Of a DNA stretch of 64,000 nt, positions 33,945 through 41,933 are shown in pieces (the stretch's first letter is position 1; each line of letters opens with the position of its first letter). The notes below the pieces were generated by a model. That model was not told the origin of the DNA. It saw only the letters and a program-made list of their open reading frames with translations, and did no database searches. The translations under genes were made by a program, and so were the position numbers. This DNA comes from Microbacterium marinum (GTDB lineage: Bacteria; Actinomycetota; Actinomycetes; Actinomycetales; Microbacteriaceae), in the NCBI RefSeq assembly GCF_014204835.1, contig NZ_JACHMD010000001.1, positions 372,001 through 436,000 on the forward strand. The letters run 5' to 3'.

Positions 33945-34637
33945 ATGCGCCTCAACAGCCTCGGCATCGTCCGCACCAGCATCCAGCGTCCCGATCCCGA
34001 CGACGTCGCCCGCCTCTCGCAGTTCGGCGTCGCCACCATCCACGAGGCGATGGGGCGCGTAGGACTGATGCGCCCCTACATCCGCCCGGCCTACAACGGC
34101 GCCAAGCTGTGCGGCCCCGCCGTCACGGTGCTCCTGCAGCCCGGAGACAACTGGATGTTCCACGTCGCCGCCGAGCAGGTGCAGGAGGGCGACGTCATCG
34201 TCGCCGGATGCACCACCGAGAGCGAAGACGGCTTCTTCGGCGAACTGCTCGCGACCTCGCTGACCGCCCGTGGCTGCAAGGGCCTCGTGATCGACGGCGG
34301 CGTCCGCGACGTCGCCGATCTCGAGAAGATGGACTTCCCGGTCTTCTCCCGGGCGATCAACTCCAAAGGAACCGTGAAGGCCACCCTCGGCTCGGTCAAC
34401 ATCCCCGTCGTCGCCGCCAACGCCCTGGTCAACCCGGGTGACGTGGTCGTCGCCGACGTCGACGGCGTCGTGGTCGTGCCGCGTGAGCTCGTCGGGGCGG
34501 TGGCGGATGCCAGCCGGAAGCGCGAGGACAACGAGGAATCCAAGCGGCAGAAGTTCCGCGAGGGCGTTCTGGGCCTCGACCTGTACGGCATGCGCGAGCC
34601 GCTCGCCGCCGCCGGTCTGGAGTACGTGGAGGACTGA
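33945..34637 (+). CDS. ligK: 4-carboxy-4-hydroxy-2-oxoadipate aldolase/oxaloacetate decarboxylase
   Basis: This 230-residue protein is of the RraA-like HMG/CHA aldolase family. The metal/substrate region GDVIVAGCTTESEDGFFGELL is near residue 85, with KGLVIDGGVRDVADLEKMDF (Arg and Asp of the active site) and a C-terminal NPGDVVVADVDGVVVVPREL. It cleaves the hydroxy-oxoadipate into pyruvate and oxaloacetate, ending the pathway. It lies 14 bp after ligJ and overlaps ligI by one base. Confidence 0.94.
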   Translation: MRLNSLGIVRTSIQRPDPDDVARLSQFGVATIHEAMGRVGLMRPYIRPAYNGAKLCGPAVTVLLQPGDNWMFHVAAEQVQEGDVIVAGCTTESEDGFFGELLATSLTARGCKGLVIDGGVRDVADLEKMDFPVFSRAINSKGTVKATLGSVNIPVVAANALVNPGDVVVADVDGVVVVPRELVGAVADASRKREDNEESKRQKFREGVLGLDLYGMREPLAAAGLEYVED

Positions 34638-35581
34638 TGACGCACGGCGACACCACGGGTGACTTCACCAAGACCGAGGGCTGGCTCGACTGGTACGACG
34701 GCCCCTCGAAGCCGCAGTTCACGCTGCCCGAAGGCGCCGTCGACGCGCACTGCCACGTCTTCGGACCCGGTGCGGAGTTCCCCTACGCCCCCGAGCGCAA
34801 GTACACGCCGTGCGACGCCTCCGCCGACCAGCTGTTCGCACTGCGCGACCACCTCGGATTCGACCGCAACGTCATCGTGCAGGCCACCTGCCACGGCGCC
34901 GACAACCGCGCGCTCGTGGATGCGCTCGGGCGCAGCGGCGGGCGTGCTCGCGGCGTCGCCACCGTCCGCCGCGACGTGACCGACGAAGAGCTGGCGCAGC
35001 TGCACGCGGCCGGTGTGCGCGGCGTCCGGTTCAACTTCGTCAAGCGGCTCGTCGACCGGGTCCCCACGGATTCCCTCGAGGAGATCGTCGCGAAGATCGC
35101 CCCGCTCGGGTGGCACGTGGTCATCTACTTCGAGGCCGAGGACCTTCCCGAGCTGTACGACTTCTTCTCCGGCATCCCCACCGACGTCGTCGTCGACCAC
35201 ATGGGTCGACCCGACGTCACGAAGGATCCCGACGGAGAGGAGTTCGCACTGTTCCTGCGCTTCATGCGCGAGAACGAGAACGTGTGGACGAAGGTCTCGT
35301 GCCCGGAGCGCCTGAGCGTCACGGGGCCGCGCGCCCTTCCCAAAGAGATCCGAGACGGCGAGCTGCAGGCGTACACCGACGTCGTGCCCTTCGCCCGACG
35401 CGTGGTCGAAGAGTTCCCCGACCGCGTGCTGTGGGGAACCGATTGGCCCCACCCCAACCTCAAAGACCACATGCCCGACGACGGGCTGCTGGTCGACTAC
35501 ATCCCCCAGATCGCCACGACCGCCGAGCTGCAGCGCAAGCTGCTCGTCGACAACCCGTCGCGACTGTACTGGGCAGACTGA
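34637..35581 (+). CDS. ligI: 2-pyrone-4,6-dicarboxylate hydrolase
   Basis: This 314-residue amidohydrolase-fold enzyme has AVDAHCHVFGPGAEFPYAP near residue 35, RDHLGFDRNVIVQATCHG, GVRGVRFNFVKRLVD, VVIYFEAEDL, VVDHMGRPDV and LWGTDWPHPNLKD. These are the LigI hallmarks, including the substrate-binding DHMGRPD and metal-free TDWPHPN. It opens the pyrone ring to 4-oxalomesaconate. Its ATG overlaps the ligK stop (TGATG). Confidence 0.95.
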   Translation: MTHGDTTGDFTKTEGWLDWYDGPSKPQFTLPEGAVDAHCHVFGPGAEFPYAPERKYTPCDASADQLFALRDHLGFDRNVIVQATCHGADNRALVDALGRSGGRARGVATVRRDVTDEELAQLHAAGVRGVRFNFVKRLVDRVPTDSLEEIVAKIAPLGWHVVIYFEAEDLPELYDFFSGIPTDVVVDHMGRPDVTKDPDGEEFALFLRFMRENENVWTKVSCPERLSVTGPRALPKEIRDGELQAYTDVVPFARRVVEEFPDRVLWGTDWPHPNLKDHMPDDGLLVDYIPQIATTAELQRKLLVDNPSRLYWAD

Positions 35582-35604
35582 ACCACGCCAGAAGGAGAAT
35601 GACC

Positions 35605-37014
35605 ATGGCACTCGACAAGCCCTATAAGGACATTCCGGGTACGACCATCTACGACGCCGAGCAGGCGCGCAAGGGGTACCACCTCAACCAGTTCGCGATG
35701 TCGCTGATGAAGCCCGAGAACCGCGAGCGCTTCCTCGCCGACCAGGCCGCCTACCTCGACGAGTGGCCGCTGACCCCCGTGCAGCACCAGGCCGTGCTCG
35801 ACATGGATCTGAACACGATGATCGCCGAGGGCGGCAACATCTACTTCCTCAGCAAGATCGGTGCCACGCACGGACTGAGCTTCCAGCAGATGGCCGGCTC
35901 GATGACCGGCATGAGCGAGGCCGCCTACCGCGACATGATGCTCGGCGGCGGCCGCCGCCCCGAGGGCAATCGGCTGAAGGACCTCGACGGGTGGACGCCG
36001 CCCTCCGGCGAGAAGGCCGACACCTTCCGCCCGGACGCCCCCGCGAAGTACACCTCGGCCCTGTTCACCTCGCACGTGCCCGCGATCGGTGCGGCCATGG
36101 ACCTCGGCAAGACCGAGGAGCCGTACTGGAAGCAGGTCTTCGACGGATACCAGTGGACCCGCAAGTGGGCCAAGGAGAACACCCCCGACGTCGTCATCCT
36201 CGTCTACAACGACCACGCCACCGCGTTCGACGCCTCGATCATCCCGACCTTCGTGCTCGGCACGGGCGTGGAGTATCCCGTCGCTGACGAAGGCTACGGC
36301 CCGCGCCCCGTGCCGGACGTGCAGGGCTACCCGGAGTTCGCCGCGCACCTCGCGCAGTCGATCATCCAGGACGACTTCGACCTCACCCTCGTCAACGAGA
36401 TGGTCGTCGACCACGGCCTGACCGTTCCGCTCTCGCTGGTCTACGGCGAGCTCGGCGCCGACGAGCAGTGGCCGGTCAAGGTCATCCCGCTCGCCGTGAA
36501 CGTCGTGCAGTACCCGGTGCCGTCCGGCCGCCGCTGCTACGAGCTCGGCAAGGCGCTGCGCCGCGCGATCGACAAGTGGGACGGCGAAGAGCTCAACGTG
36601 CAGATCTGGGGCACCGGCGGCATGAGCCACCAGCTGCAGGGTCCGCGCGCCGGCCTCATCAACAAGGAGTGGGACAACGCGTTCCTCGACCACCTGATCG
36701 CCGACCCGCTGGGCTTGACCGAGTGGCCGCACATGGAGTACGTCGATGAGGCCGGCTCCGAGGGCATCGAACTCGTCGACTGGCTGATCGCGCGCGGCGC
36801 GATGGACGACCAGTTCGGCGGCGAGGCGCCCGAGGTCGACCACCGCTTCTACCACGTGCCCGCGTCCAACACCGCCGTCGGCCACCTCGTCATCAGCAAC
36901 CCGGTCGGCAGGACCGCTGTCGATTTCGACGAGGCGGGAATCGCGGCGCCGGCGGATCCCGAGGCGGCGCACGCGCCGGAGCCCGCGGAGACCGCGGCCG
37001 TGGCCAACGCCTGA
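35605..37014 (+). CDS. ligAB: Protocatechuate 4,5-dioxygenase, LigA-LigB fusion
   Basis: One 469-residue chain contains an N-terminal LigA-like small domain (residues ~1-115, GYHLNQFAMSLMKPENRERF and LTPVQHQAVLDMDLN) and a C-terminal LigB class III extradiol domain (from ~150). TSHVPAIGAAMD carries the first iron His, followed by VVILVYNDHATAFD (second His), the Glu region FDLTLVNEMVVDHGL and WGTGGMSHQLQGPRAGLIN. It cleaves protocatechuate next to the hydroxyls. Most characterised enzymes have separate LigA and LigB; a fused form is known in Arthrobacter. The domain order differs from gallate dioxygenases (LigB first). The start at 35605 is spaced correctly from AAGGAG; ATG 35599 is too close. 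Confidence 0.93.
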   Translation: MALDKPYKDIPGTTIYDAEQARKGYHLNQFAMSLMKPENRERFLADQAAYLDEWPLTPVQHQAVLDMDLNTMIAEGGNIYFLSKIGATHGLSFQQMAGSMTGMSEAAYRDMMLGGGRRPEGNRLKDLDGWTPPSGEKADTFRPDAPAKYTSALFTSHVPAIGAAMDLGKTEEPYWKQVFDGYQWTRKWAKENTPDVVILVYNDHATAFDASIIPTFVLGTGVEYPVADEGYGPRPVPDVQGYPEFAAHLAQSIIQDDFDLTLVNEMVVDHGLTVPLSLVYGELGADEQWPVKVIPLAVNVVQYPVPSGRRCYELGKALRRAIDKWDGEELNVQIWGTGGMSHQLQGPRAGLINKEWDNAFLDHLIADPLGLTEWPHMEYVDEAGSEGIELVDWLIARGAMDDQFGGEAPEVDHRFYHVPASNTAVGHLVISNPVGRTAVDFDEAGIAAPADPEAAHAPEPAETAAVANA

Positions 37015-37047
37015 CACCTGGATTCCGACTCGCGAAAGGGAGAGCGA

Positions 37048-38001
37048 ATGACTGACAAGATCCGCATCGCCGTCGTCGGTGCGAACGGCGCCTTCGGCAT
37101 GAAGCACCTGGACGGCCTGGCGAACATCGAGGACGCCGAGGTGACCGTCGTCAGCGCTACCTCGCAGGAGAAGGCCGATGCCGTCGCCGAGAAGTACGGC
37201 ATCCCGAACGCCGTCGTCGGTCTCGAGGCGGTGCTCGAACGCGACGACGTGGATGCTGTCATCCTCGCCACCCCGACCGGCCTGCACGCCTCGCAGACGC
37301 AGGCGGTGCTCGCCGCCGGCAAGCACGTGCAGGTCGAGATCCCCCTCGCCGATTCGCTGGCGGATGCTGAGGCGACCCTCGCGGCCGCCGAGGCGTCCGG
37401 TCGGGTGGCGATGGTCGGTCACACCCGGCGCTTCAACCCCTCGCACCAGTTCGTGCACGGCCGTGTCGAGGCCGGAGAGTTCGCCGTGCAGCAGATGGAC
37501 GTGCAGACGTACTTCTTCCGCCGCACGAACACCAACGCCAAGGGCGAGCCGCGCTCGTGGACCGACCACCTGCTCTGGCATCATGCCGCACACACCGTCG
37601 ACCTGTTCGCGTACCAGGCGGGCAGGATCGTCGAGGCGCACGCCATGCAGGGCCCGATCCACCCGGAGCTCGGGATCGCCATGGACATGTCGATCCAGCT
37701 GAAGAGCGAGACCGGCGCCATCTGCACCCTCTCGCTGTCGTTCAACAACGACGGACCGTTCGGCACCTTCTTCCGCTACATCGGAGACACAGCGACCTAC
37801 ATCGCCCGCTACGACGATCTGTTCACCGGCAAGGAGGAGCAGATCGACGTCTCGGACGTCGCCGTCAGCATGAACGGCATCGAGCTGCAGGACCGCGAGT
37901 TCGTCGCGGCGATCCGCGAGGGCCGCGAGCCGAACTCGTCGATGCGCCAGGTGATCGACTGCTATCGGGTGCTGGGCGAACTGGAGGAGCAGCTCGCGTG
38001 A
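37048..38001 (+). CDS. ligC: 4-carboxy-2-hydroxymuconate-6-semialdehyde dehydrogenase
   Basis: This 317-residue GFO/IDH/MocA-type oxidoreductase has Rossmann IAVVGANGAFGMKHLDGL at residues 6-23. VEIPLADSLADAE stands in place of the usual EKP motif. MVGHTRRFNPSHQF, FFRRTNTNAKGEPRSWTDHL and LWHHAAHTVDLF complete the LigC pattern. It oxidises the hemiacetal form of the ring-cleavage product to 2-pyrone-4,6-dicarboxylate with NAD(P). It lies 33 bp after ligAB and overlaps the next gene by GTGA. Confidence 0.94.
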   Translation: MTDKIRIAVVGANGAFGMKHLDGLANIEDAEVTVVSATSQEKADAVAEKYGIPNAVVGLEAVLERDDVDAVILATPTGLHASQTQAVLAAGKHVQVEIPLADSLADAEATLAAAEASGRVAMVGHTRRFNPSHQFVHGRVEAGEFAVQQMDVQTYFFRRTNTNAKGEPRSWTDHLLWHHAAHTVDLFAYQAGRIVEAHAMQGPIHPELGIAMDMSIQLKSETGAICTLSLSFNNDGPFGTFFRYIGDTATYIARYDDLFTGKEEQIDVSDVAVSMNGIELQDREFVAAIREGREPNSSMRQVIDCYRVLGELEEQLA

Positions 38002-38987
38002 GTGCGCGTGTGGTGACCCTGCCGCGCTTCGGCCTCGGATGCATGAACGTCAGCCACGCCTACGGCGCACCGCTGCCGGCCGCCGAGGGCGAGGCGCTCG
38101 TGCGCGGTGCGCTCGATGCGGGAGTCACCCACCTCGACACCGCCACGCTCTACGGCGACACGGCGAACGAGTCGCTGGTCGGCCGGGCGCTCCGCGGCAG
38201 GCGGGACGAGGTCGTGCTGGCCTCGAAGGGCGGCATGGCGAACGTCGACGGGGTGAAGGTCATCGACGGGCGACCCGACACCCTGCGCGCGCAGGTCGAC
38301 GCCTCGCTGCAGCGCCTGGGCGTCGATCACATCGACCTCTACTACCTGCACCGCTGGGACAAGACCGTGCCCATCGGCGAGAGCGTCGGCGCGCTCGCCG
38401 AGGCCGTCGCGGCTGGCAAGATCGGCGGGATCGGCCTGTCCGAGGTGTCGGTCGCGCGTCTGCGCGAAGCGCTCGCCGTGGCGCCCATCGCCGCCGTGCA
38501 GAACGAGTACTCGCTGTGGACGCGCAACGCCGAACTCGGCATGCTCGAGGCCACGCGAGAGCTCGGCGTGCAGCTGGTCGCCTTCTCGCCGGTGGGGCGC
38601 GGGTTCCTGTCGGACTCGGTGGGCGACCCCGCGACGCTGGCGCAGAGGGACATTCGCCGCTCGATGCCGCGGTTCCAGGAGCCGAACTGGCAGGCCAACG
38701 AGTCGCTGCTGCCTGCGTGGCGCTCGCTGGCCGCCGAAGCGGGGGTGACGCCGGCGCAGCTGGCGCTGGCCTGGGTGCTCGCGCGCGGTCCGCACGTCGT
38801 CGCGATCCCCGGATCGACCTCGCTCCGGCATGTGCGCGACAACCTCGCCGCGGCCTCGCTGGACATCGACCCGGCGGTGCTGACGCGTGCCGGCGAGCTC
38901 ATCAACCACGACACCGTGGCCGGCGAGCGCTACAACCCGCAGGGTTCGAGCGAAGTCGACGCCGAGACCTTCGGAGCCGCCGCGTGA
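37998..38987 (+). CDS. Aldo/keto reductase
   Basis: This 329-residue (beta/alpha)8 reductase starts at GTG 37998 within the ligC stop. The catalytic tetrad is visible: Asp and Tyr in HLDTATLYGD, Lys in VVLASKGG, His in DLYYLHRWD. A C-terminal IPGSTSLRHVRDNLAA binds NADPH. It is translationally coupled to ligC and to the following gene, so it belongs to the operon. It is not part of the standard 4,5-pathway. Reduction of an aromatic aldehyde or of a stray aldehyde intermediate is possible. I do not assign a substrate. Confidence 0.85.
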   Translation: MSARVVTLPRFGLGCMNVSHAYGAPLPAAEGEALVRGALDAGVTHLDTATLYGDTANESLVGRALRGRRDEVVLASKGGMANVDGVKVIDGRPDTLRAQVDASLQRLGVDHIDLYYLHRWDKTVPIGESVGALAEAVAAGKIGGIGLSEVSVARLREALAVAPIAAVQNEYSLWTRNAELGMLEATRELGVQLVAFSPVGRGFLSDSVGDPATLAQRDIRRSMPRFQEPNWQANESLLPAWRSLAAEAGVTPAQLALAWVLARGPHVVAIPGSTSLRHVRDNLAAASLDIDPAVLTRAGELINHDTVAGERYNPQGSSEVDAETFGAAA

Positions 38988-39649
38988 GGGTGATCTCGTC
39001 GATGGCGACGCGTCACCTGCTGGCCGAGCTGCTGCCCGACGACACCGTCGAATCGATGGGCGGGGTCGACGCCGAGAAGCGCGTCGCCCGCGGCGAAGCC
39101 TGGGACGTCGTCGTACTGGCATCCGGTGCCCTGCAGCGGCTGGCGGCGGACGGCCACGTCGGACCCGCCACCCCCTTCGTGCTGTCGCAGACGGGCGTTG
39201 CCGTTCCCGCCGACGGAGTGGGCGAACGTCCGTCCGGCGCCGCCTACGACTCCGTCGCCGATCTGCAGGACGCCCTTCGCGCCGCCCGGCGCATCGGATA
39301 CTCCACCGGACCCAGCGGCACCGCCCTCGTCTCGATGATCGAGCGCTGGGGCATCACGGATGCCGTCGGGCAACTCGTCCAGGCGCGTCCCGGCGTTCCC
39401 GTCGCCGCCGCGCTCGCGGCCGGCGAGGTCGACCTCGGCTTCCAGCAGCTCAGCGAGCTGGTGGGTCAGCCCGGCATCCGCATCCTCGGCGTCATGCCCG
39501 AGGGCGCGACCATCGACACGGTCTTCGCAGCGGCGGTGGCGACTGCATCGCCGTCGCCTGCCCGCGCCGCCGAGGTGGTAGCGCAGCTGGCATCGGATGC
39601 CGTCGCCCCGATCAAGCAGCGGCACGCCTTCGGCGTCCCGCACGACTGA
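38984..39649 (+). CDS. Cytoplasmic ModA-like binding-fold protein of the lig operon
   Basis: This 221-residue protein starts at GTG 38984 (GTGA overlap). It resembles molybdate-type ABC substrate-binding proteins (ARGEAWDVVVLASGALQRLA, ARRIGYSTGPSGTALVSMIE, AALAAGEVDLGFQQLSEL). It has no signal peptide or lipobox and no transporter partner genes. A soluble binding-fold protein coupled to lig genes is unexpected. The operon lacks a recognisable 4-oxalomesaconate tautomerase (LigU/GalD), so a ligand-binding or isomerase role in that step is a testable idea but not shown by sequence. Confidence 0.7.
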   Translation: MRVISSMATRHLLAELLPDDTVESMGGVDAEKRVARGEAWDVVVLASGALQRLAADGHVGPATPFVLSQTGVAVPADGVGERPSGAAYDSVADLQDALRAARRIGYSTGPSGTALVSMIERWGITDAVGQLVQARPGVPVAAALAAGEVDLGFQQLSELVGQPGIRILGVMPEGATIDTVFAAAVATASPSPARAAEVVAQLASDAVAPIKQRHAFGVPHD

Positions 39650-39691
39650 TTCCGCTGGCGTCCGGCCGAAACATGATGCTTCAGACGTAGG

Positions 39692-39708
39692 CTTCCACTG
39701 AGCGGAAG
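39692..39708. promoter_or_regulatory. IclR-type operator upstream of its own gene
   Basis: CTTCCACTGAGCGGAAG has arms CTTCC/GGAAG around 7 bp, 19 bp before the IclR start. A nearly identical site is at 40503-40519. Confidence 0.65.
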
Positions 39709-39727
39709 TGACACGAGGAGGTGTCCG

Positions 39728-40552
39728 ATGGCCGGAGGCACAGCGCAGCCCGGGCAGAGCGTGACGGGCAGGGTGCTCGCCATCCTGGCGGTGTTCGAGC
39801 GCTCGCTCGCCCCGCGAAGTCTCACCGAGATCAGTGCCGAGACGGGGCTGGCGCTGAGCACTGCGCACCGCCTGGTCGGCGAGCTCGAGGCGTGGGGCGC
39901 GCTGCAGCGCGACGACAACGGCCGCTACCAGATCGGCCTGCGCCTGTGGGAGCTCGGCCAGCATGCCGGTCGGCAGGTGCGCGAGATCGCCCGCCCCCTG
40001 CTGCAGGACCTGTTCACCCTCACGCAGGAGACTGTGCACATCGCCGTGCGCGAGAACGCGGAAGCGCTCTACATCGACCGCGTGTACGGTACCCGACGCG
40101 TGCCGCAGGCCTCCCGGGTCGGCGGACGTCTGCCGCTGCACGCCACCGCAGTGGGCAAGGTCCTGCTCGCGTTCGAGGAGCCATGGGTGCGGGAGGCCTT
40201 CCTGGCCCAGCCGCTCGAGCGACGCACCGCCAACACCCACGTCGACCCGGATGTGCTGCGCGCCGAACTCGCACAGGTGCGCACCCGCAGCTTCGCCACC
40301 ACGCTCGACGAGACCCGGATCGGGGCCACCTCGATCGCCGTGCCGATCTTTCAGAACGGCGTGGTCGGGGCAGCCCTGGGACTGGTGACCACGACAGACG
40401 GCGCGATGACGATCGAGCGCCATCTGCCGGCGATGCGGGGCATCTCCCGGCGCATCGAGGCCAGCGTCGGGGCCCTTCCGCTGAACACGCTTCGACAACC
40501 TGCTTCCACTGGGCGGAAGTCGGACGACGGATCGTCGAGCCGGCGACGTTAG
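39728..40552 (+). CDS. IclR-family regulator of the cre-type operon
   Basis: This 274-residue protein has a winged helix (VLAILAVFERSLAPRSLTEI, SAETGLALSTAHRLVGELEA) and an IclR effector domain (GGRLPLHATAVGKVLLAF, LDETRIGATSIAVPIF). It stands directly between the lig operon and the cre-type operon. Its coding sequence is bracketed by two copies of the palindrome CTTCCACTG(A/G)GCGGAAG, the second inside its own 3' end and ~109 bp before the P450 start. Control of itself and of the phenol-oxidising operon follows. It is a functional counterpart of CreR by position only. Confidence 0.88.
   Translation: MAGGTAQPGQSVTGRVLAILAVFERSLAPRSLTEISAETGLALSTAHRLVGELEAWGALQRDDNGRYQIGLRLWELGQHAGRQVREIARPLLQDLFTLTQETVHIAVRENAEALYIDRVYGTRRVPQASRVGGRLPLHATAVGKVLLAFEEPWVREAFLAQPLERRTANTHVDPDVLRAELAQVRTRSFATTLDETRIGATSIAVPIFQNGVVGAALGLVTTTDGAMTIERHLPAMRGISRRIEASVGALPLNTLRQPASTGRKSDDGSSSRRR
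40503..40519. promoter_or_regulatory. IclR-type operator upstream of the P450 operon
   Basis: CTTCCACTGGGCGGAAG differs by one base from the site at 39692. It lies within the last codons of the IclR gene, constraining that part of the protein, and precedes the P450 start at 40628. Confidence 0.65.
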
Positions 40553-40627
40553 ATGGTCACAGGTTCCGGCGTTCCGGGGGGACGCCGGACCTCCAACAGC
40601 CACAGGTGCAGACACGAAGGAGTCGTC

Positions 40628-41932
40628 ATGGCACTCTCGCCCACCGAAGCTCGAGCAGCAGCCGCAGCGGGCTGCCCGGTCGACCACGAGGCGATCGCCC
40701 GTGCCGCATCCGGAGATGCGCACCACGGCTACGAGCCCTTCGAGATGAAGGACCCGTTCCCCGCCTACGCCGAACTGCGTCGCGACGAGCCGGTCATGTA
40801 CGACGAGCGCATCGACTGCTGGGTGGTCACCCGCTACGACGACGTGAAATCCACGTTCGAGAACTGGGAGACCTTCTCGAGCGAGAACGCGCAGGCGCCC
40901 GTCCGCGAGCGGGGCCCGCAGGCCACTCAGATCATGAAGGACGGCGGGTTCACCGCCTACTCGGGGCTCTCCGCCCGCATCCCGCCGGAGCACACCCGCA
41001 TCCGCGCCATCGCGCAGCGCGCCTTCACCCCGCGCCGGTTCAAGGCCCTCGAGCCTGCGATCCGCGAGAACACCCGAAAGGCGCTCGAGGCGATGCTCGC
41101 CAGCCCCGACCGCACCGGTGACTTCCTCGCCGAGGTCGCCTACGACATCCCCACGGTCACGATCCTGACGCTGCTGGGCGTCGACACCTCGCGCGTGCCC
41201 ACCTACAAGCGGTGGTCGGACTCCCGTGCCGCGATGACCTGGGGCAACCTCGACGACGACGAGCAGGTGCCGCACGCGCACAATCTCGTCGAGTACTGGC
41301 AGGAGTGCCTCGCGCTGGTGACAGCCGCCCATGCCGACGGCGGCGACAGCTTCATCGCCGACCTCGTCGCCGCGCAGGGCGACGGCGCCGAGATCAGCGA
41401 TCACGAGATCGCCTCGCTCGCGTACAGCCTGCTGTTCGCCGGCCACGAGACCACCACCACACTGATCTCCAACTGCATCCGGGTGCTGCTGTCCCACCGC
41501 GATCAGTGGCTGCAGCTCATCGACGACCCCAGTCGCATTCCCGGCGCGGTCGACGAGGTGCTCCGCTTCAGCGGTTCGATCGTCGCCTGGCGGCGCAAGG
41601 CGCTGAAGGACACCGAGATCGGCGGAGTGGCGATCCCGAAGGGCGCCAACATCCTGCTGGTGATGGGGTCGGCGAACCGCGACGCGAACGTCTTCGAGAA
41701 CCCCGACGTCTTCGACATCACCCGCCCGGATGCCCGCAACCACCTCTCGTTCGGATTCGGCATCCACTACTGCCTCGGCAACATGCTCGCGAAGCTTCAG
41801 GCGAAGATCGTGCTCGAGGAGACCCTCGCCGCGGTACCCGGCCTTCGGCTGGCCGACGGCGCCGACATCGGCTTCCGCGAGAACCTCTCGTTCCGCGTAC
41901 CCCTCTCCGTTCCCGTCACCTGGGAGGCCTGA
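40628..41932 (+). CDS. creJ: Cytochrome P450 (CreJ-like, alkylphenyl phosphate oxidation)
   Basis: This 434-residue P450 has I-helix LLFAGHETTTT near residue 280, ExxR in DEVLRFSG, and heme ligand Cys in FGFGIHYCLGNMLAKLQ near residue 380. It starts at ATG 40628 after GAAGGAG. The surrounding genes match the Corynebacterium glutamicum cre set, where a P450 with its own ferredoxin and reductase oxidises the methyl group of 4-cresyl phosphate after the phenol has been phosphorylated. I infer that substrate class from context. Other phosphorylated or free alkylphenols are possible. Confidence 0.85.
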   Translation: MALSPTEARAAAAAGCPVDHEAIARAASGDAHHGYEPFEMKDPFPAYAELRRDEPVMYDERIDCWVVTRYDDVKSTFENWETFSSENAQAPVRERGPQATQIMKDGGFTAYSGLSARIPPEHTRIRAIAQRAFTPRRFKALEPAIRENTRKALEAMLASPDRTGDFLAEVAYDIPTVTILTLLGVDTSRVPTYKRWSDSRAAMTWGNLDDDEQVPHAHNLVEYWQECLALVTAAHADGGDSFIADLVAAQGDGAEISDHEIASLAYSLLFAGHETTTTLISNCIRVLLSHRDQWLQLIDDPSRIPGAVDEVLRFSGSIVAWRRKALKDTEIGGVAIPKGANILLVMGSANRDANVFENPDVFDITRPDARNHLSFGFGIHYCLGNMLAKLQAKIVLEETLAAVPGLRLADGADIGFRENLSFRVPLSVPVTWEA

Positions 41933-41933
41933 C

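Noticed and set aside
40628..41932. P450 as a guaiacol O-demethylase (GcoA-type)
   Set aside because: The heme and I-helix context differ from GcoA as I know it. The partner genes are a separate ferredoxin and reductase plus kinase/phosphohydrolase, matching the cre system instead of a fused GcoB reductase.
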